64,000 nucleotides of DNA from Micromonospora sp. WMMD1082 (GCF_029626175.1 NZ_JARUBM010000002.1:6341001-6405000), one strand, 5' to 3'. Shown: positions 8,737 through 16,557, counted from the stretch's first letter. Numbers and translations: made by a program. Notes: generated by a model from the sequence alone, not told the origin.

Positions 8737-10001
8737 CCGCCACGGCAACGCCGGCCGCGCTGATGCCGGGCGACCTGATGAGCCCTCGCCAGCGGCTACG
8801 GCTCATCCTCGTCCTCGGCTCGCTGATCGCGGTGGGCCCGCTGACCATCGACATGTATCTTCCGGCGCTGCCCTCGATCGTCGACGACTTCGCCACCAGC
8901 TCGGCGGCGGTCCAGCTGACCCTCACCGGCACGCTGATCGGGCTCGCCCTGGGGCAGTTGCTGATCGGCCCGCTGTCGGACGCCGTCGGCCGGCGGGCGC
9001 CGCTGATCGCCGGCACCGCGCTGCACATCGTGGCCTCCGTGTGCTGCGCGCTCGCCCCGAGCATCGAGGTGCTCGGCGCGCTGCGGGTCGTCCAGGGTCT
9101 GGGCGCGGCGGCCGCGGCCGTGATCGCCATGGCCGTGGTACGCGACCTGTTCAGCGGCGCGGCCTTCGCCCGGCTGCTCTCCCGACTGCTGCTGGTGATG
9201 GGAGCCGCCCCGATCCTCGCGCCGACGCTCGGCAGCGAGCTGCTGCGGTGGACGCAGTGGCGGGGCGTGTTCGCGGCGCTGGCCGTCTTCGGCGTACTGC
9301 TGTTGCTGATCGCCATGCTGGGCCTGCCCGAGACGCTGCCGCCGCTGCGGCGCCAGCGCGGCGGGGTGCTGCCCACGATCCGGCTCTACGGCTCCCTGCT
9401 GCGCGACCGCGCCTTCGTCGGGCTGGTGCTGGTGGCCGGGCTGGCCATGGCGGCGCTGTTCGCCTACGTCGGCGGCTCCTCGTTCGTCCTGCAGGGGCAG
9501 TACGGGCTCGACGAGCAGCAGTTCGGGCTGGCCTTCGGCGCCGGGGCGGTCGGCCTGATCGCGGCGACCCAGGGCAACGTACGCCTGCTGCGCCGCTACT
9601 CCCCGCAGCGGATCCTGGTGACCGCCCTGCTCGTCGGTTCTGCCGCCAGCCTGGTGCTGCTCAGCTTCGCCGCGACCGGTATCGGTGGGCTGCCGGCGCT
9701 GCTCGCCGCGCTCTGGGTGGTGCTCGCCACGGCCGGCCTGGCGCTGCCGAACGCTCCCGCCCTGGCCCTGAGCCGGCACGGGGAGGCCGCCGGCACGGCC
9801 TCCGCCCTGCTCGGCGCGGTGCAGTTCGGCATCGGGGCACTGGCCGCCCCGCTGGTGGGCGTGCTCGGCACCGGCGCCGTGGCGATGGCCCTGGTGATCG
9901 CCGGCGGCATGGCCGCGGCGCTGGTCGTACTGCTCCTCGTGGTGCGGCCCGGCCAGCTCGCCGTGCTGGAACCGGAGGCGCTGCCCGTCGCGGCCCACTG
10001 A
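8733..10001 (+). CDS. Bcr/CflA-family multidrug efflux MFS transporter
   Basis: Proton-driven exporter of 422 residues with about 12 membrane segments. Drug:H+ antiporter motifs of the Bcr/CflA type are clear: LIAVGPLTIDMYLPALPSI in TM1, GTLIGLALGQLLIGPLSDAVGRRAPL (motif A) and RVVQGLGAAAAAVIAMAVVRDLF (motif C region). Known members export bicyclomycin, chloramphenicol and also L-cysteine. The last substrate would fit the neighbouring transport and monooxygenase genes, but that is speculative. The start overlaps the stop of an 18-codon leader ORF. The gene is divergent from the ABC operon. Confidence 0.92.
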   Translation: MTATATPAALMPGDLMSPRQRLRLILVLGSLIAVGPLTIDMYLPALPSIVDDFATSSAAVQLTLTGTLIGLALGQLLIGPLSDAVGRRAPLIAGTALHIVASVCCALAPSIEVLGALRVVQGLGAAAAAVIAMAVVRDLFSGAAFARLLSRLLLVMGAAPILAPTLGSELLRWTQWRGVFAALAVFGVLLLLIAMLGLPETLPPLRRQRGGVLPTIRLYGSLLRDRAFVGLVLVAGLAMAALFAYVGGSSFVLQGQYGLDEQQFGLAFGAGAVGLIAATQGNVRLLRRYSPQRILVTALLVGSAASLVLLSFAATGIGGLPALLAALWVVLATAGLALPNAPALALSRHGEAAGTASALLGAVQFGIGALAAPLVGVLGTGAVAMALVIAGGMAAALVVLLLVVRPGQLAVLEPEALPVAAH

Positions 10002-10024
10002 ACCCTGGGTGCGGTCGACACCGA

Positions 10025-10522
10025 TCAGCTGCGCCCGAGTGCGTGCAGCCACTGCTTGAGAAGGTCGGCGAGCTGGGTGCGCTGGGCCGGGGTGAGCGGG
10101 GCCAGCAGGCGGTGCTCGTTACGCATGTGCGCCTCGAAGGCCGTGTCGATGAGCGTACGCCCGGCGTCCGTCAGACCCACGATGCGGCCACGGCCGTCGC
10201 GGTCGCTGGCACCGCGCCACACCAGCCCGGCTGCCTCGAGCCGGTCGAGGCGCTTGGAGATCGCGCCGGTCGTCACCATCGTGTGCGCGGCGAGTTCGCC
10301 GGGGGCGAGTTGGTAGGGATCACCCGCGCGTCGCAGGGTCGCCAGCACGTCGAACTCCCCCTCGCCGAGCCCGTACTGCCGGTAGCCGGCGATGAGTTCC
10401 TCACGGAGGTGGTCGGCCAGCCGGTGCAGCCGGCCGATCACCGCCTGAGGCGAGACGTCGATGGCGGGACGCTCCCGCCGCCACTGCTGCTGGATGTGGT
10501 CTACGCGATCGTGGTGCTCCAT
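10025..10522 (-). CDS. MarR-family transcriptional regulator
   Basis: A 165-residue winged-helix repressor. It has the MarR core EFDVLATLRRAGDPYQLAPGELAAHT, the recognition helix region VTTGAISKRLDRLEAAGLVWR and the wing DRDGRGRIVGLTDAGR. It is divergent from the EamA exporter gene across a 39-bp gap that is partly a perfect 24-bp palindrome, the usual arrangement for a MarR protein that represses itself and its neighbour. The signal is probably a small aromatic or toxic compound carried by the exporter, which is inference. Confidence 0.93.
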   Translation of the reverse strand: MEHHDRVDHIQQQWRRERPAIDVSPQAVIGRLHRLADHLREELIAGYRQYGLGEGEFDVLATLRRAGDPYQLAPGELAAHTMVTTGAISKRLDRLEAAGLVWRGASDRDGRGRIVGLTDAGRTLIDTAFEAHMRNEHRLLAPLTPAQRTQLADLLKQWLHALGRS

Positions 10523-10525
10523 GCC

Positions 10526-10574
10526 TTCAGATTACCTTCCACGGAAACTATTGTATCTTCCATGGAAGATACAA
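10526..10574. promoter_or_regulatory. Overlapping divergent promoters with a perfect 24-bp MarR-type palindrome
   Basis: Positions 10551-10574 are a perfect 24-bp palindrome centred on CCATGG (half-site TTGTATCTTCCA). For the exporter, TTCAGA (10526-10531), a 17-bp spacer and TATTGT (10549-10554) would start RNA at or next to its ATG at 10562, that is, a leaderless message. For the repressor, TACAAT is the complement of 10550-10555. A second partial copy, CTTCCACGGAAAC, lies just upstream. Bound repressor would cover both promoters. Confidence 0.75.
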
Positions 10575-11590
10575 GGACGTGGCTGGCCGTCACCGCGGTC
10601 GCCCCCATCACCTGGGGAGCGACCTACTTCGTGACGCGCGAGTACCTGCCGGCGGACACGCCGCTGTGGGGCGGCGCCCTGCGGGCGTTGCCCGCCGGCC
10701 TGCTGCTGCTCCTGGCCGCTCGCCGCCTTCCGTCCGGATCCTGGTGGTGGCGCGCCGCGATGCTCGGCGTCCTCAACTTCGGCGCATTCTTCACCCTGGT
10801 CTACCTGGCCGCGCAGCTGCTGCCGACATCGATCGCCTCGTCGGTGATGGCGCTCGCGCCGGTGACCCTCGCCGGATTCGGATGGCTGCTCCTCCGCGAA
10901 CGGATGTCCGCCGGGACGGCGGTCGGCTCGACCGTCGGCATCATCGGAGCACTGCTGCTGCTCCGTGCGCCCGATGGTGAGATCCGCCCGGTCGGCGTGC
11001 TCGCCTCGATGACGGCGCTGCTGTGCTCGTCGCTCGGGGCGATACTGACCAAGCGATGGGGGCAGGGGCAGCCCCTCCTCGCGGTGACGGCATGGCAGAT
11101 GGTCGCCGGGGGCATCCTCCTGACCGCCGGAGCGGGAATCGTCGAGGGCGCACCACCGGCGCTGGGGACGGTCGAGATTCTGGCGTTCGCCTTCGTGTCC
11201 GTGATCGCCACAGCGGTCGCGTTCCTGTGCTGGTTCACCGGGATGCGACACCTGCCCGCCGCCACGATCGGCGTGATCGGGCTGCTCAACCCGGTCACGG
11301 GGGTGCTCCTGGGTACCGCCCTCGGCGGGGAGACCCTCACGGTCGTGCAGGTCGCCGGCGTACTCCTCGTCCTGGGTGGGTTGTTCCTCGCCCAGCGCAG
11401 GGCGCGGACGAACGGTCGCTCCCCGCAGCGGCCACGAGCGGGACGATCCGGGAGAGGGACGCGGCGGCCTCCCACCGACGAGCCCTCCCCGTCCGGAGTC
11501 AGGATGCCGCCGCGGGTCTCCTACTGGGGTCGGCCGGGGTGGCGCCGCGAGTGGGGCGGCGGGTCAGCACCTGCGGGCCGGAAGCCGTGA
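10562..11590 (+). CDS. EamA/DMT-family exporter
   Basis: Drug/metabolite transporter of 342 residues with about ten membrane helices in two EamA repeats: APITWGATYFVTREYLPADTPLWGGALRALPAG, STVGIIGALLLL, then SMTALLCSSLGAILTKRW and HLPAATIGVIGLLNPVTGVLLG. The ATG lies inside the MarR palindrome, so translation is probably leaderless. After the last helix there is an unusual basic tail of about 55 residues (RRARTNGRSPQRPRAG onwards) that runs 92 bp into the 3' end of the convergent aminopeptidase gene. The tail may be a readthrough product of a lost stop. Confidence 0.88.
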   Translation: MEDTRTWLAVTAVAPITWGATYFVTREYLPADTPLWGGALRALPAGLLLLLAARRLPSGSWWWRAAMLGVLNFGAFFTLVYLAAQLLPTSIASSVMALAPVTLAGFGWLLLRERMSAGTAVGSTVGIIGALLLLRAPDGEIRPVGVLASMTALLCSSLGAILTKRWGQGQPLLAVTAWQMVAGGILLTAGAGIVEGAPPALGTVEILAFAFVSVIATAVAFLCWFTGMRHLPAATIGVIGLLNPVTGVLLGTALGGETLTVVQVAGVLLVLGGLFLAQRRARTNGRSPQRPRAGRSGRGTRRPPTDEPSPSGVRMPPRVSYWGRPGWRREWGGGSAPAGRKP

Positions 11591-12317
11591 CGGCAACGGT
11601 GTGTTCGGAGTGGGCGGTACGCGAGCCGTCGGCGGACCGAATCGTCCAGCCGTCCTTGTCGAACGCGATCTTGTCGGTGGTGCGGCAGAACCAGGGCTCG
11701 ATGGCGATGGTGAGGCCGGGGACGAGTTTCATGCCACGGCGGGCGCGGCCGTTGTTGGGCACGTGCGGGGCCTCGTGCATGGTGCGGCCGATGCCGTGGC
11801 CGCCGAACTCGGCGTTGACGCCGTAGCCGTAGGAGCGGGCAACCTCGCCGATCGCGGCGGAGACGTCGCCGAGGCGGCCGCCCGGCTGGGCCGCGGCGAT
11901 GCCGGCCTCCAGCGCGGCCTCGGTGGCCTCGATCAGCCTCAGGTCGGCCGGGTCGGGGGTGCCGACGACAACGGAGAGCGCGGAGTCGGCGACCCAGCCG
12001 TCGATGCCAACCGCCATGTCGAGGCTGAGCAGGTCGCCGTCGCGCAACACATAGTCGTGCGGCAGGCCGTGCAGCACCGCATCGTTGACCGACAGGCACA
12101 GCACGTTGCGGAACGGGCCCCGGCCGAACGAGGGGGCGTAGTCCCAGTAGCAGGACTCGGCGCCGCGCTCGGCAATCCGGCGACGGGCGTGGTGTTCGAG
12201 GTCCATCAGGTTGACCCCGACCGCGGCGACACCGCTCAGCTCGGCGAGCAACTCGCCGACGAACTGGCCGGCCACCGCCATCCGGCCGATCTCCTCGGCG
12301 GACTTGAGTTCGATCAC
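11499..12317 (-). CDS. map: Type I methionine aminopeptidase
   Basis: Removes the N-terminal Met from nascent proteins using two divalent metals. Metal ligands are visible in family contexts: HGLPHDYVLRDGDLLSLDMAVGIDGWVADSA (both Asp), GGHGIGRTMHEAPHVPN (His), IAIEPW and SEHTVAV (Glu). The GTG at 12317 (VIELKSAEEIGRM) is preferred because GGGGAGG lies five bases before it and homologues begin at IELK. This gives 272 residues. A non-conserved tail of about 25 residues overlaps the EamA gene end. It is divergent from a small XRE gene and is probably an accessory map copy. Confidence 0.93.
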   Translation of the reverse strand: MIELKSAEEIGRMAVAGQFVGELLAELSGVAAVGVNLMDLEHHARRRIAERGAESCYWDYAPSFGRGPFRNVLCLSVNDAVLHGLPHDYVLRDGDLLSLDMAVGIDGWVADSALSVVVGTPDPADLRLIEATEAALEAGIAAAQPGGRLGDVSAAIGEVARSYGYGVNAEFGGHGIGRTMHEAPHVPNNGRARRGMKLVPGLTIAIEPWFCRTTDKIAFDKDGWTIRSADGSRTAHSEHTVAVTASGPQVLTRRPTRGATPADPSRRPAAAS

Positions 12318-12338
12318 GACAACCTCCCCCTCCTGTAC

Positions 12339-12352
12339 GGTATTTTTATACC
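12339..12352. promoter_or_regulatory. AT-rich inverted repeat in the map/XRE divergent promoter
   Basis: GGTATTTTTATACC has 5-bp arms around TTTT in the 74-bp gap between map and the XRE gene. It is the only AT-rich stretch here and could serve both as the -10 of map and as an operator for the XRE protein. Confidence 0.45.
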
Positions 12353-12391
12353 ACGCCAGGTCGGGGTGCTCCGGAGGGATATCCTGCTGCC

Positions 12392-12673
12392 ATGGTTCGC
12401 CAACCACTCACCGCCGAACAGATCGCCGCGGGCCAACGCCTCGGCACCGCCCTGCGGGCCGCGCGGGCCGGCCGCAGCCTCGTCGAGGTGGCGCTGGCGG
12501 CCGGCATCTCCCCCGAGACGCTGCGCAAGATCGAGGCAGGCCGCCTCCCCGCACCGGCGTTCGGCACCGTCGTCGGCCTCAGCCAGGCCCTCGGCGTCCC
12601 CCTCAGCGACCTGGCCGACGTCTGGCTGACCGACATGCCCATCCGCCAGGCGTCCCTGAGGAACGTCTCTTGA
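12392..12673 (+). CDS. Small XRE-type helix-turn-helix protein
   Basis: A 93-residue protein that is mostly one lambda-repressor-like HTH domain: LGTALRAARAGRSLVEVALAAGISPETLRKIEAGRLPAPAFGTVVGLSQALGVPLSDLADVW. It faces map across a short promoter region. Such pairs are common in actinobacteria and suggest that it regulates itself and map. It has no effector domain. Confidence 0.88.
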   Translation: MVRQPLTAEQIAAGQRLGTALRAARAGRSLVEVALAAGISPETLRKIEAGRLPAPAFGTVVGLSQALGVPLSDLADVWLTDMPIRQASLRNVS

Positions 12674-12681
12674 CCCGGTGA

Positions 12682-13020
12682 TCACCTCTTCGGTGTGAAC
12701 TGTCGGCAGGCTGGTCGGACCGGGTGTCGTCCGAGGTCATCCGGGCTGGTGGCGCTCGTGCCGATCTGGTCCGATCGGCATCGTTGCTGCACTTCCGGCG
12801 GCTGCCTGGTCCAGCCGATGAAGCGTCGGTGCAGCGCGCCGGCCGACGTCCAGGGCATGTCCTCGGCGGCCTGCACGAGGTAGGCGCCGAGGTAGAGAGC
12901 CAGCGACACCGGCGCGTCGGCGTACTCCGCCCGCAGTTCCCGCCTCCGGGTCGGACAGGGCCAGGGCAGGTCGCAGCCACCGCAACTCCAGATCGGCAGC
13001 ACCGGGCCGTGGCTGGTCAC
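12682..13020 (-). CDS. Conserved actinobacterial protein with CGGC motif
   Basis: Small 112-residue protein starting VTSHGPVLPIWSCGGCDLPWPCPTRRRELRAEY and continuing DAPVSLALYLGAYLVQAAEDMPW and LHRRFIGWTRQ. The N-terminal CxxC plus another Cys suggest metal or redox chemistry, but no function is recognised. The GTG at 13020 is chosen because it overlaps the upstream TGA as GTGA; a longer frame reaches 13224 but runs over two better-supported genes. It is the last of four coupled small genes. Confidence 0.65.
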   Translation of the reverse strand: MTSHGPVLPIWSCGGCDLPWPCPTRRRELRAEYADAPVSLALYLGAYLVQAAEDMPWTSAGALHRRFIGWTRQPPEVQQRCRSDQIGTSATSPDDLGRHPVRPACRQFTPKR

Positions 13021-13196
13021 CGGACACCGCCCAGGAACCGGGCGACGCTCGCGTGGGCGTGCCGGCTGGTCGCCCAGTCCACCTGCCAGCACGGGTACGG
13101 CGTCGGCCGCGACCACCATGCCCGGCAGCCGACGCACATGCCATCGAGCCCTCGGACGTGGACCGCGAGGATCGCTCGCTCCGGGCCGCCGGTCAC
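13017..13196 (-). CDS. 59-residue Cys/Trp-rich small protein
   Basis: Reads VTGGPERAILAVHVRGLDG, then MCVGCRAWWSRPTPYPCWQV and DWATSRHAHASVARFLGGVR. GTGA overlaps join it both to the gene before (TGA at 13193-13195) and the gene after (GTG at 13020). Three Cys, including a CxxC, and five Trp are notable for this length. It is easily missed because longer chance frames overlap it. Function unknown; similar small Cys-containing proteins occur beside HTH/TPR regulators in actinobacteria. Confidence 0.6.
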   Translation of the reverse strand: MTGGPERAILAVHVRGLDGMCVGCRAWWSRPTPYPCWQVDWATSRHAHASVARFLGGVR

Positions 13197-13423
13197 TGCT
13201 GACCCTCCTGCGGCCAGTGGCCACGGTTGATTGGGATCCGGTGCCGGGCGCGGCAGGGCAGGTCGGCTCCGCAGCGACAGATGCGCCGCCAGCGCTGCCA
13301 GGACCAGACCGGCCGATGCCGGCGGGCGAAGGTCAACGCGGTGACCGACAGGTAGCCGTCGTACGAGACGCGTCGCCTGTTCGGAGTCGCCCGGCCGGAC
13401 GAGCCGGCCACGGTCCGGCTCAC
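13193..13423 (-). CDS. Conserved small basic protein with CxC-x4-C motif
   Basis: A 76-residue protein: VSRTVAGSSGRATPNRRRVS, YDGYLSVTALTFARRHRPVW, then CRCGADLPCRARHRIPINRGHWP. The closely spaced Cys residues (CxC, then C) suggest zinc or iron binding. No function is known. The GTG start at 13423 overlaps the stop of the preceding gene as GTGA, and its own TGA overlaps the next GTG. Confidence 0.6.
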   Translation of the reverse strand: MSRTVAGSSGRATPNRRRVSYDGYLSVTALTFARRHRPVWSWQRWRRICRCGADLPCRARHRIPINRGHWPQEGQQ

Positions 13424-13638
13424 CGGAGGTGCCCCGACTCAGGTCCGCTGCGCTGGTCCGCCCACATGTCCTGCGCCCGCTCGTGATGGCCGTGGGACCG
13501 CAGGTATGCCGCGTGGTCGAGCAGCCGTTGCTGTGCCGCCGCCTGCTCGACTTCCTGGTACCGCCGCCCGGTGCCCGGCGGCGTTGGTGCGGGCCGCCGT
13601 AGCAGCCACCGCATCAGCAAATGCAGACCGAAGAGCAT
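13420..13638 (-). CDS. Small helical protein, first gene of the coupled quartet
   Basis: A 72-residue protein beginning MLFGLHLLMRWLLRRPAPTP: a short hydrophobic, possibly membrane-associated segment followed by a soluble helix (YQEVEQAAAQQRLLDHAAYLRSHGHHERAQDMWADQ). The frame is open up to 13755, and an in-frame Met at 13689 would add 17 residues but overlaps the palindrome at 13687-13703. The Met at 13638 is preferred because it opens the compact conserved-looking part. It ends in a GTGA overlap with the next small gene. Confidence 0.55.
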   Translation of the reverse strand: MLFGLHLLMRWLLRRPAPTPPGTGRRYQEVEQAAAQQRLLDHAAYLRSHGHHERAQDMWADQRSGPESGHLR

Positions 13639-13686
13639 GTCCGAGACGATTCCGTCGAACGGAGGGTCGTGGCCATGTCGGCTGGT

Positions 13687-13703
13687 CATGTCACGGTGAC
13701 ATG
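13687..13703. promoter_or_regulatory. 17-bp inverted repeat between the small-gene operon and the HTH/TPR regulator
   Basis: CATGTCACGGTGACATG has perfect 8-bp arms around one base. It lies between the two divergent units and shares GGTCATGTC-N4-TGACATGG with a second copy inside the regulator gene (14073-14089). Likely operator of the neighbouring regulator. Confidence 0.6.
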
Positions 13704-13786
13704 GGCGGGCTCGACCGGCCCGGACAGCGGTCCTAGGCTCCAGGTTGAGCACCATCAGTAGTCATCTGACGACGCTGGGAGTCGCT

Positions 13787-15208
13787 GTGTTGCTCGATCA
13801 TCTTCGGATCCCCGATGACCTCTGGTCGCACAAGGACATACGTGCGGCTCTGGTTGCTCGCGATATCGGTGCGCTGTTCCGGCTGCTCGCCCGGCATACC
13901 GGCGCGAGTCAGACCCGCATCGGGGCTGCCGTCGGGCTGGAGCAGGGCTACGTCAGTCGGATCGTCGCCGGCCGGAAGGTGACTTCAATCGACGTCTTGG
14001 AGCGGATTGCCGACGGCTGCGGTATGCCCGACGAGTCACGGATGACGCTCGGTCTCGCGCCGCGCCAGCGGTCATGTCGCCCTGACATGGCCGATCGTCG
14101 GGATGGCCGGCAGAGTGACGTGCCGGCCAACCGCTCCTGGCGGGAGGATGTCCGCGCTGCCGTGCAGTTATGGGAAGGCGACGTGAACCGTCGAAACATG
14201 CTTCGTCAGACCGTCTTCAGCTCCGCCGCCTACACTCTGCCCGCCCTGCGGTGGTTCACCGCCACCAGCCCGCAACCCGTCGCACAGGACGGCCGCCGAA
14301 CGGTCGGTCAACCCGACATCGACACCATCCGGGAGATGACCGCGACGTACCGGCGACTCGACAACCAGTACGGTGGCGGCCACGCCCGCGACAACCTCGC
14401 CCGCTACCTCCACCACGAGGTCACGCCCCTGGTGACCGAGGGCCGCTACGACCCGGCAACCGGCCGCAAGCTGCTCGCCGCCGTCGCCGAGCTGACGCAA
14501 CTCGCCGGCTGGCAGGCGTACGACATGGCCGAACACGGCCTCGCCCAGCGCTACCTCACCCACGCCCTCGACCTGGCCCGCACCGCCGCCGACGCCGGCC
14601 TGGGTGCCGAAATCCTCGCCGCGATGAGCCACCAAGCCACCTACCTCGGCCACACCGCCACCGGCATCGACCTCGCCCGCGCCGCCCGGCAGACCGCACA
14701 CCGCGCCGGAATCACCGTGCTGACCGCCGAGGCGCTGGTCATGGAAGCCCACGCCCACGCCGCCGCCCACGACGAACCCGCCTGCGCCACCGCACTGCAC
14801 CAGGCGGAACAGGCCCTCGACCGGGCCGACCGCAGCGGCGACCCGCAGTGGCTCGGCTACTTCGACGAGGCATACCTGTCAGCCAAGTTCGGTCACTGCT
14901 TCAACGCACTCGGCCAACACCGCCAAGCCGAACGCTTCGCCGCCCGCTCCCTACACATGAACGAACGCTACGTACGCGGCAAGACCTTCAACCTCGCACT
15001 CCTGGCCACCATCCAGGCCCGCCACGGCGAACCCGACCGCGCCAGCGTCATCGGCGCCCAAGCCCTCACCCTGGCCACGCAACTGAAGTCCGCCCGCGCC
15101 GTCGGCTATGTCCGCGACCTGCAATCGGACCTCATGGCCCACCGCCGTCGACCAGCCGTCCGACACTTCATCACCCGCATCGACGCCGCCCTTGGCCAAC
15201 GCCGCTGA
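13787..15208 (+). CDS. Helix-turn-helix regulator with C-terminal TPR region
   Basis: Cytoplasmic regulator of 473 residues. The start GTG (VLLDHLRIPDDLWSHKD) has GGGAG six to seven bases upstream and matches the usual N-terminus of this actinobacterial family. The XRE-type HTH is at about residues 27-75 (TGASQTRIGAAVGLEQGYVSRIVAGRKVTS). A linker with RRNMLRQTVFSSAAYTLPAL follows, then helical TPR-like repeats (YLTHALDLARTAADAGLGAEILAAMSH onwards). Members often sit beside NUDIX genes, as here. Its likely targets are the divergent small-gene operon and itself. Confidence 0.82.
   Translation: MLLDHLRIPDDLWSHKDIRAALVARDIGALFRLLARHTGASQTRIGAAVGLEQGYVSRIVAGRKVTSIDVLERIADGCGMPDESRMTLGLAPRQRSCRPDMADRRDGRQSDVPANRSWREDVRAAVQLWEGDVNRRNMLRQTVFSSAAYTLPALRWFTATSPQPVAQDGRRTVGQPDIDTIREMTATYRRLDNQYGGGHARDNLARYLHHEVTPLVTEGRYDPATGRKLLAAVAELTQLAGWQAYDMAEHGLAQRYLTHALDLARTAADAGLGAEILAAMSHQATYLGHTATGIDLARAARQTAHRAGITVLTAEALVMEAHAHAAAHDEPACATALHQAEQALDRADRSGDPQWLGYFDEAYLSAKFGHCFNALGQHRQAERFAARSLHMNERYVRGKTFNLALLATIQARHGEPDRASVIGAQALTLATQLKSARAVGYVRDLQSDLMAHRRRPAVRHFITRIDAALGQRR
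14073..14089. promoter_or_regulatory. Second copy of the CATGTC-N5-GACATG repeat, inside the regulator gene
   Basis: CATGTCGCCCTGACATG has 6-bp perfect arms with the same 17-bp length and flanks (GGT before, G after) as the site at 13687-13703. It lies about 290 bp into the regulator coding sequence, so it could act as a downstream roadblock or looping site. Confidence 0.45.
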
Positions 15209-15775
15209 CTACAACTCGCCCCGGGCCTTACGCGCCACCAGCTCCAACACCGCGATCACCGTACCGGCACCCACGATCTCACCCTGGGATACAAGTTGCC
15301 GCGCCTGCTCCAGCGGGATCCAGGCCACCCGCTCAGCCTCGTTCACATCCACCGGGGCACCGATGTGCTCCGCCTCCCGCGCGAGAAACAGCAGATTCTC
15401 CGCGTCTGCGGTCGCCACCCACGGTTGAAACGACAGCAGCGACTCCACCACACCCGGACGCCACCCGGTCTCCTCCTCAACCTCCCGCACCGCACACACC
15501 GCCGGCTGCTCCCCGTCATCGACGTAGCCACCCGGCAGCTCCCACACCCACCGATCGAACACGAACCGATGCCGCCGCATCAGCAACAACCGCTCCCGTC
15601 CGTCAAGCACCGCGACCATCGCCGACCGAGGCGCCCGAATCACGTACTGCTCGAAACGCACCCCATCCGGCAACTCCACATCAGCGACACTCAACCGCGC
15701 CCGCCGGCTACCATCCACCACCCGCTCACCATGGATCGTCCACCGCGTCGACCCGATGCCCTGTCCCTCCGCCAT
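15209..15775 (-). CDS. NUDIX hydrolase, ADP-ribose pyrophosphatase-like
   Basis: A 188-residue NUDIX enzyme with an N-terminal beta extension typical of ADP-ribose/ADP-sugar pyrophosphatases (VADVELPDGVRFEQYVIRAP) and a complete NUDIX box (GGYVDDGEQPAVCAVREV then EEETGW). LLLMRRHRFVFDRWVWELPGG precedes the box. It is immediately convergent with the HTH/TPR regulator; the two stops abut. Substrate not determined. Confidence 0.9.
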   Translation of the reverse strand: MAEGQGIGSTRWTIHGERVVDGSRRARLSVADVELPDGVRFEQYVIRAPRSAMVAVLDGRERLLLMRRHRFVFDRWVWELPGGYVDDGEQPAVCAVREVEEETGWRPGVVESLLSFQPWVATADAENLLFLAREAEHIGAPVDVNEAERVAWIPLEQARQLVSQGEIVGAGTVIAVLELVARKARGEL

Positions 15776-15968
15776 CCGACCAGTATCTGACCAGCGACAC
15801 AGAGCCGCTGCCGCACGACACCCCGCCGATCCAGTTCGGTGCGTGACGACGCCCGTCGGGGGTCTCTAGCTGTCGTTACTGCCAATTGTGGCCGGCGTTG
15901 GCGAGCAGCCGGCCGCCATCATCAGTTGATGCTCCGGGCCGACCCGCACCAAGGCTCACGATGCCTCC

Positions 15969-16241
15969 GTGGCGACGACCGGCCGTCGGGGGGTGCCCCT
16001 CACCCTGCCGGCCCGGTCCGTCGTGCGCGCGGTGGTGCCCCCGGGGTACGGCGTGGTCCGTGCCGGGCACGACCTGTTCGCCTGGCTGCGCCGGCAGCAC
16101 CTGCGTCCCGCCGGTCCGACCACGGAGGACCATCTGGTCGACGGCGACGACGCGACCGCCACGGTGCTGGAGATTCCGGTCCGGCTCGCGGCGTCGATCC
16201 GCCACCGCCCGCTGCCGGGGTCCACCGCCGGGCCGGGCTGA
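15969..16241 (+). CDS. GyrI-like/effector-binding small domain, possibly truncated
   Basis: A 90-residue frame from GTG. The C-terminal part (VPPGYGVVRAGHDLFAWLRRQHLRPAGPTTEDHLVDGDDATATVLEIPV) resembles the last half of GyrI-like/AraC effector-binding domains. Such domains are usually about 150 residues, and the first half is not visible upstream, so this may be a remnant. It is convergent with the DUF2470 gene. Low confidence. Confidence 0.35.
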   Translation: MATTGRRGVPLTLPARSVVRAVVPPGYGVVRAGHDLFAWLRRQHLRPAGPTTEDHLVDGDDATATVLEIPVRLAASIRHRPLPGSTAGPG

Positions 16242-16242
16242 G

Positions 16243-16557
16243 TCAGCTCGCGTCGGGGCGCGGGGCGATGCCCAGCGCCGCGCACGCCTCCCGGTACATC
16301 CGGGCCGCCTCGGCACGGATCTGCCGCCGCTCGACGAGCCGGGCGGAGAACGGCACCCGCACGGCGACGGGCGCCCCCTGCACGGTGGCCACGAAGTCCA
16401 TCCCGTCGGCGTCCATGCCGGACATGACCGCCGCCGTGGCGCCCGGTTGGCCGCCCAGTCCCTGGCAGATCACCCGGCAGTCGTCGGCGTGGTCGGTGTT
16501 CATGTGCCGCATCACCGCCGCGACCACCTCCGGCGTGAACGGGGTCGTGTCCGTCAC
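16243..16557 (-). CDS. DUF2470-domain protein
   Basis: A 104-residue protein VTDTTPFTPEVVAAVMRHMNTDHADDCRVICQGLGG with GMDADGMDFVATV, the heme-utilisation-associated DUF2470 domain often fused or adjacent to heme oxygenase and HugZ-like proteins. The GTG at 16557 overlaps the heme oxygenase stop as GTGA, so the two are cotranslated. A role in heme iron use downstream of the IdeR box is inferred. Confidence 0.85.
   Translation of the reverse strand: MTDTTPFTPEVVAAVMRHMNTDHADDCRVICQGLGGQPGATAAVMSGMDADGMDFVATVQGAPVAVRVPFSARLVERRQIRAEAARMYREACAALGIAPRPDAS

Noticed and set aside
13021..13224. N-terminal extension of the CGGC protein up to 13224
   Set aside because: The extension is low-complexity and overlaps the better-supported 59-residue frame that ends in a GTGA overlap.
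14184..14250. RRNMLRQTVF in the HTH/TPR regulator as a Tat export signal
   Set aside because: It lies more than 130 residues into a DNA-binding protein, so it is an internal hydrophobic segment.
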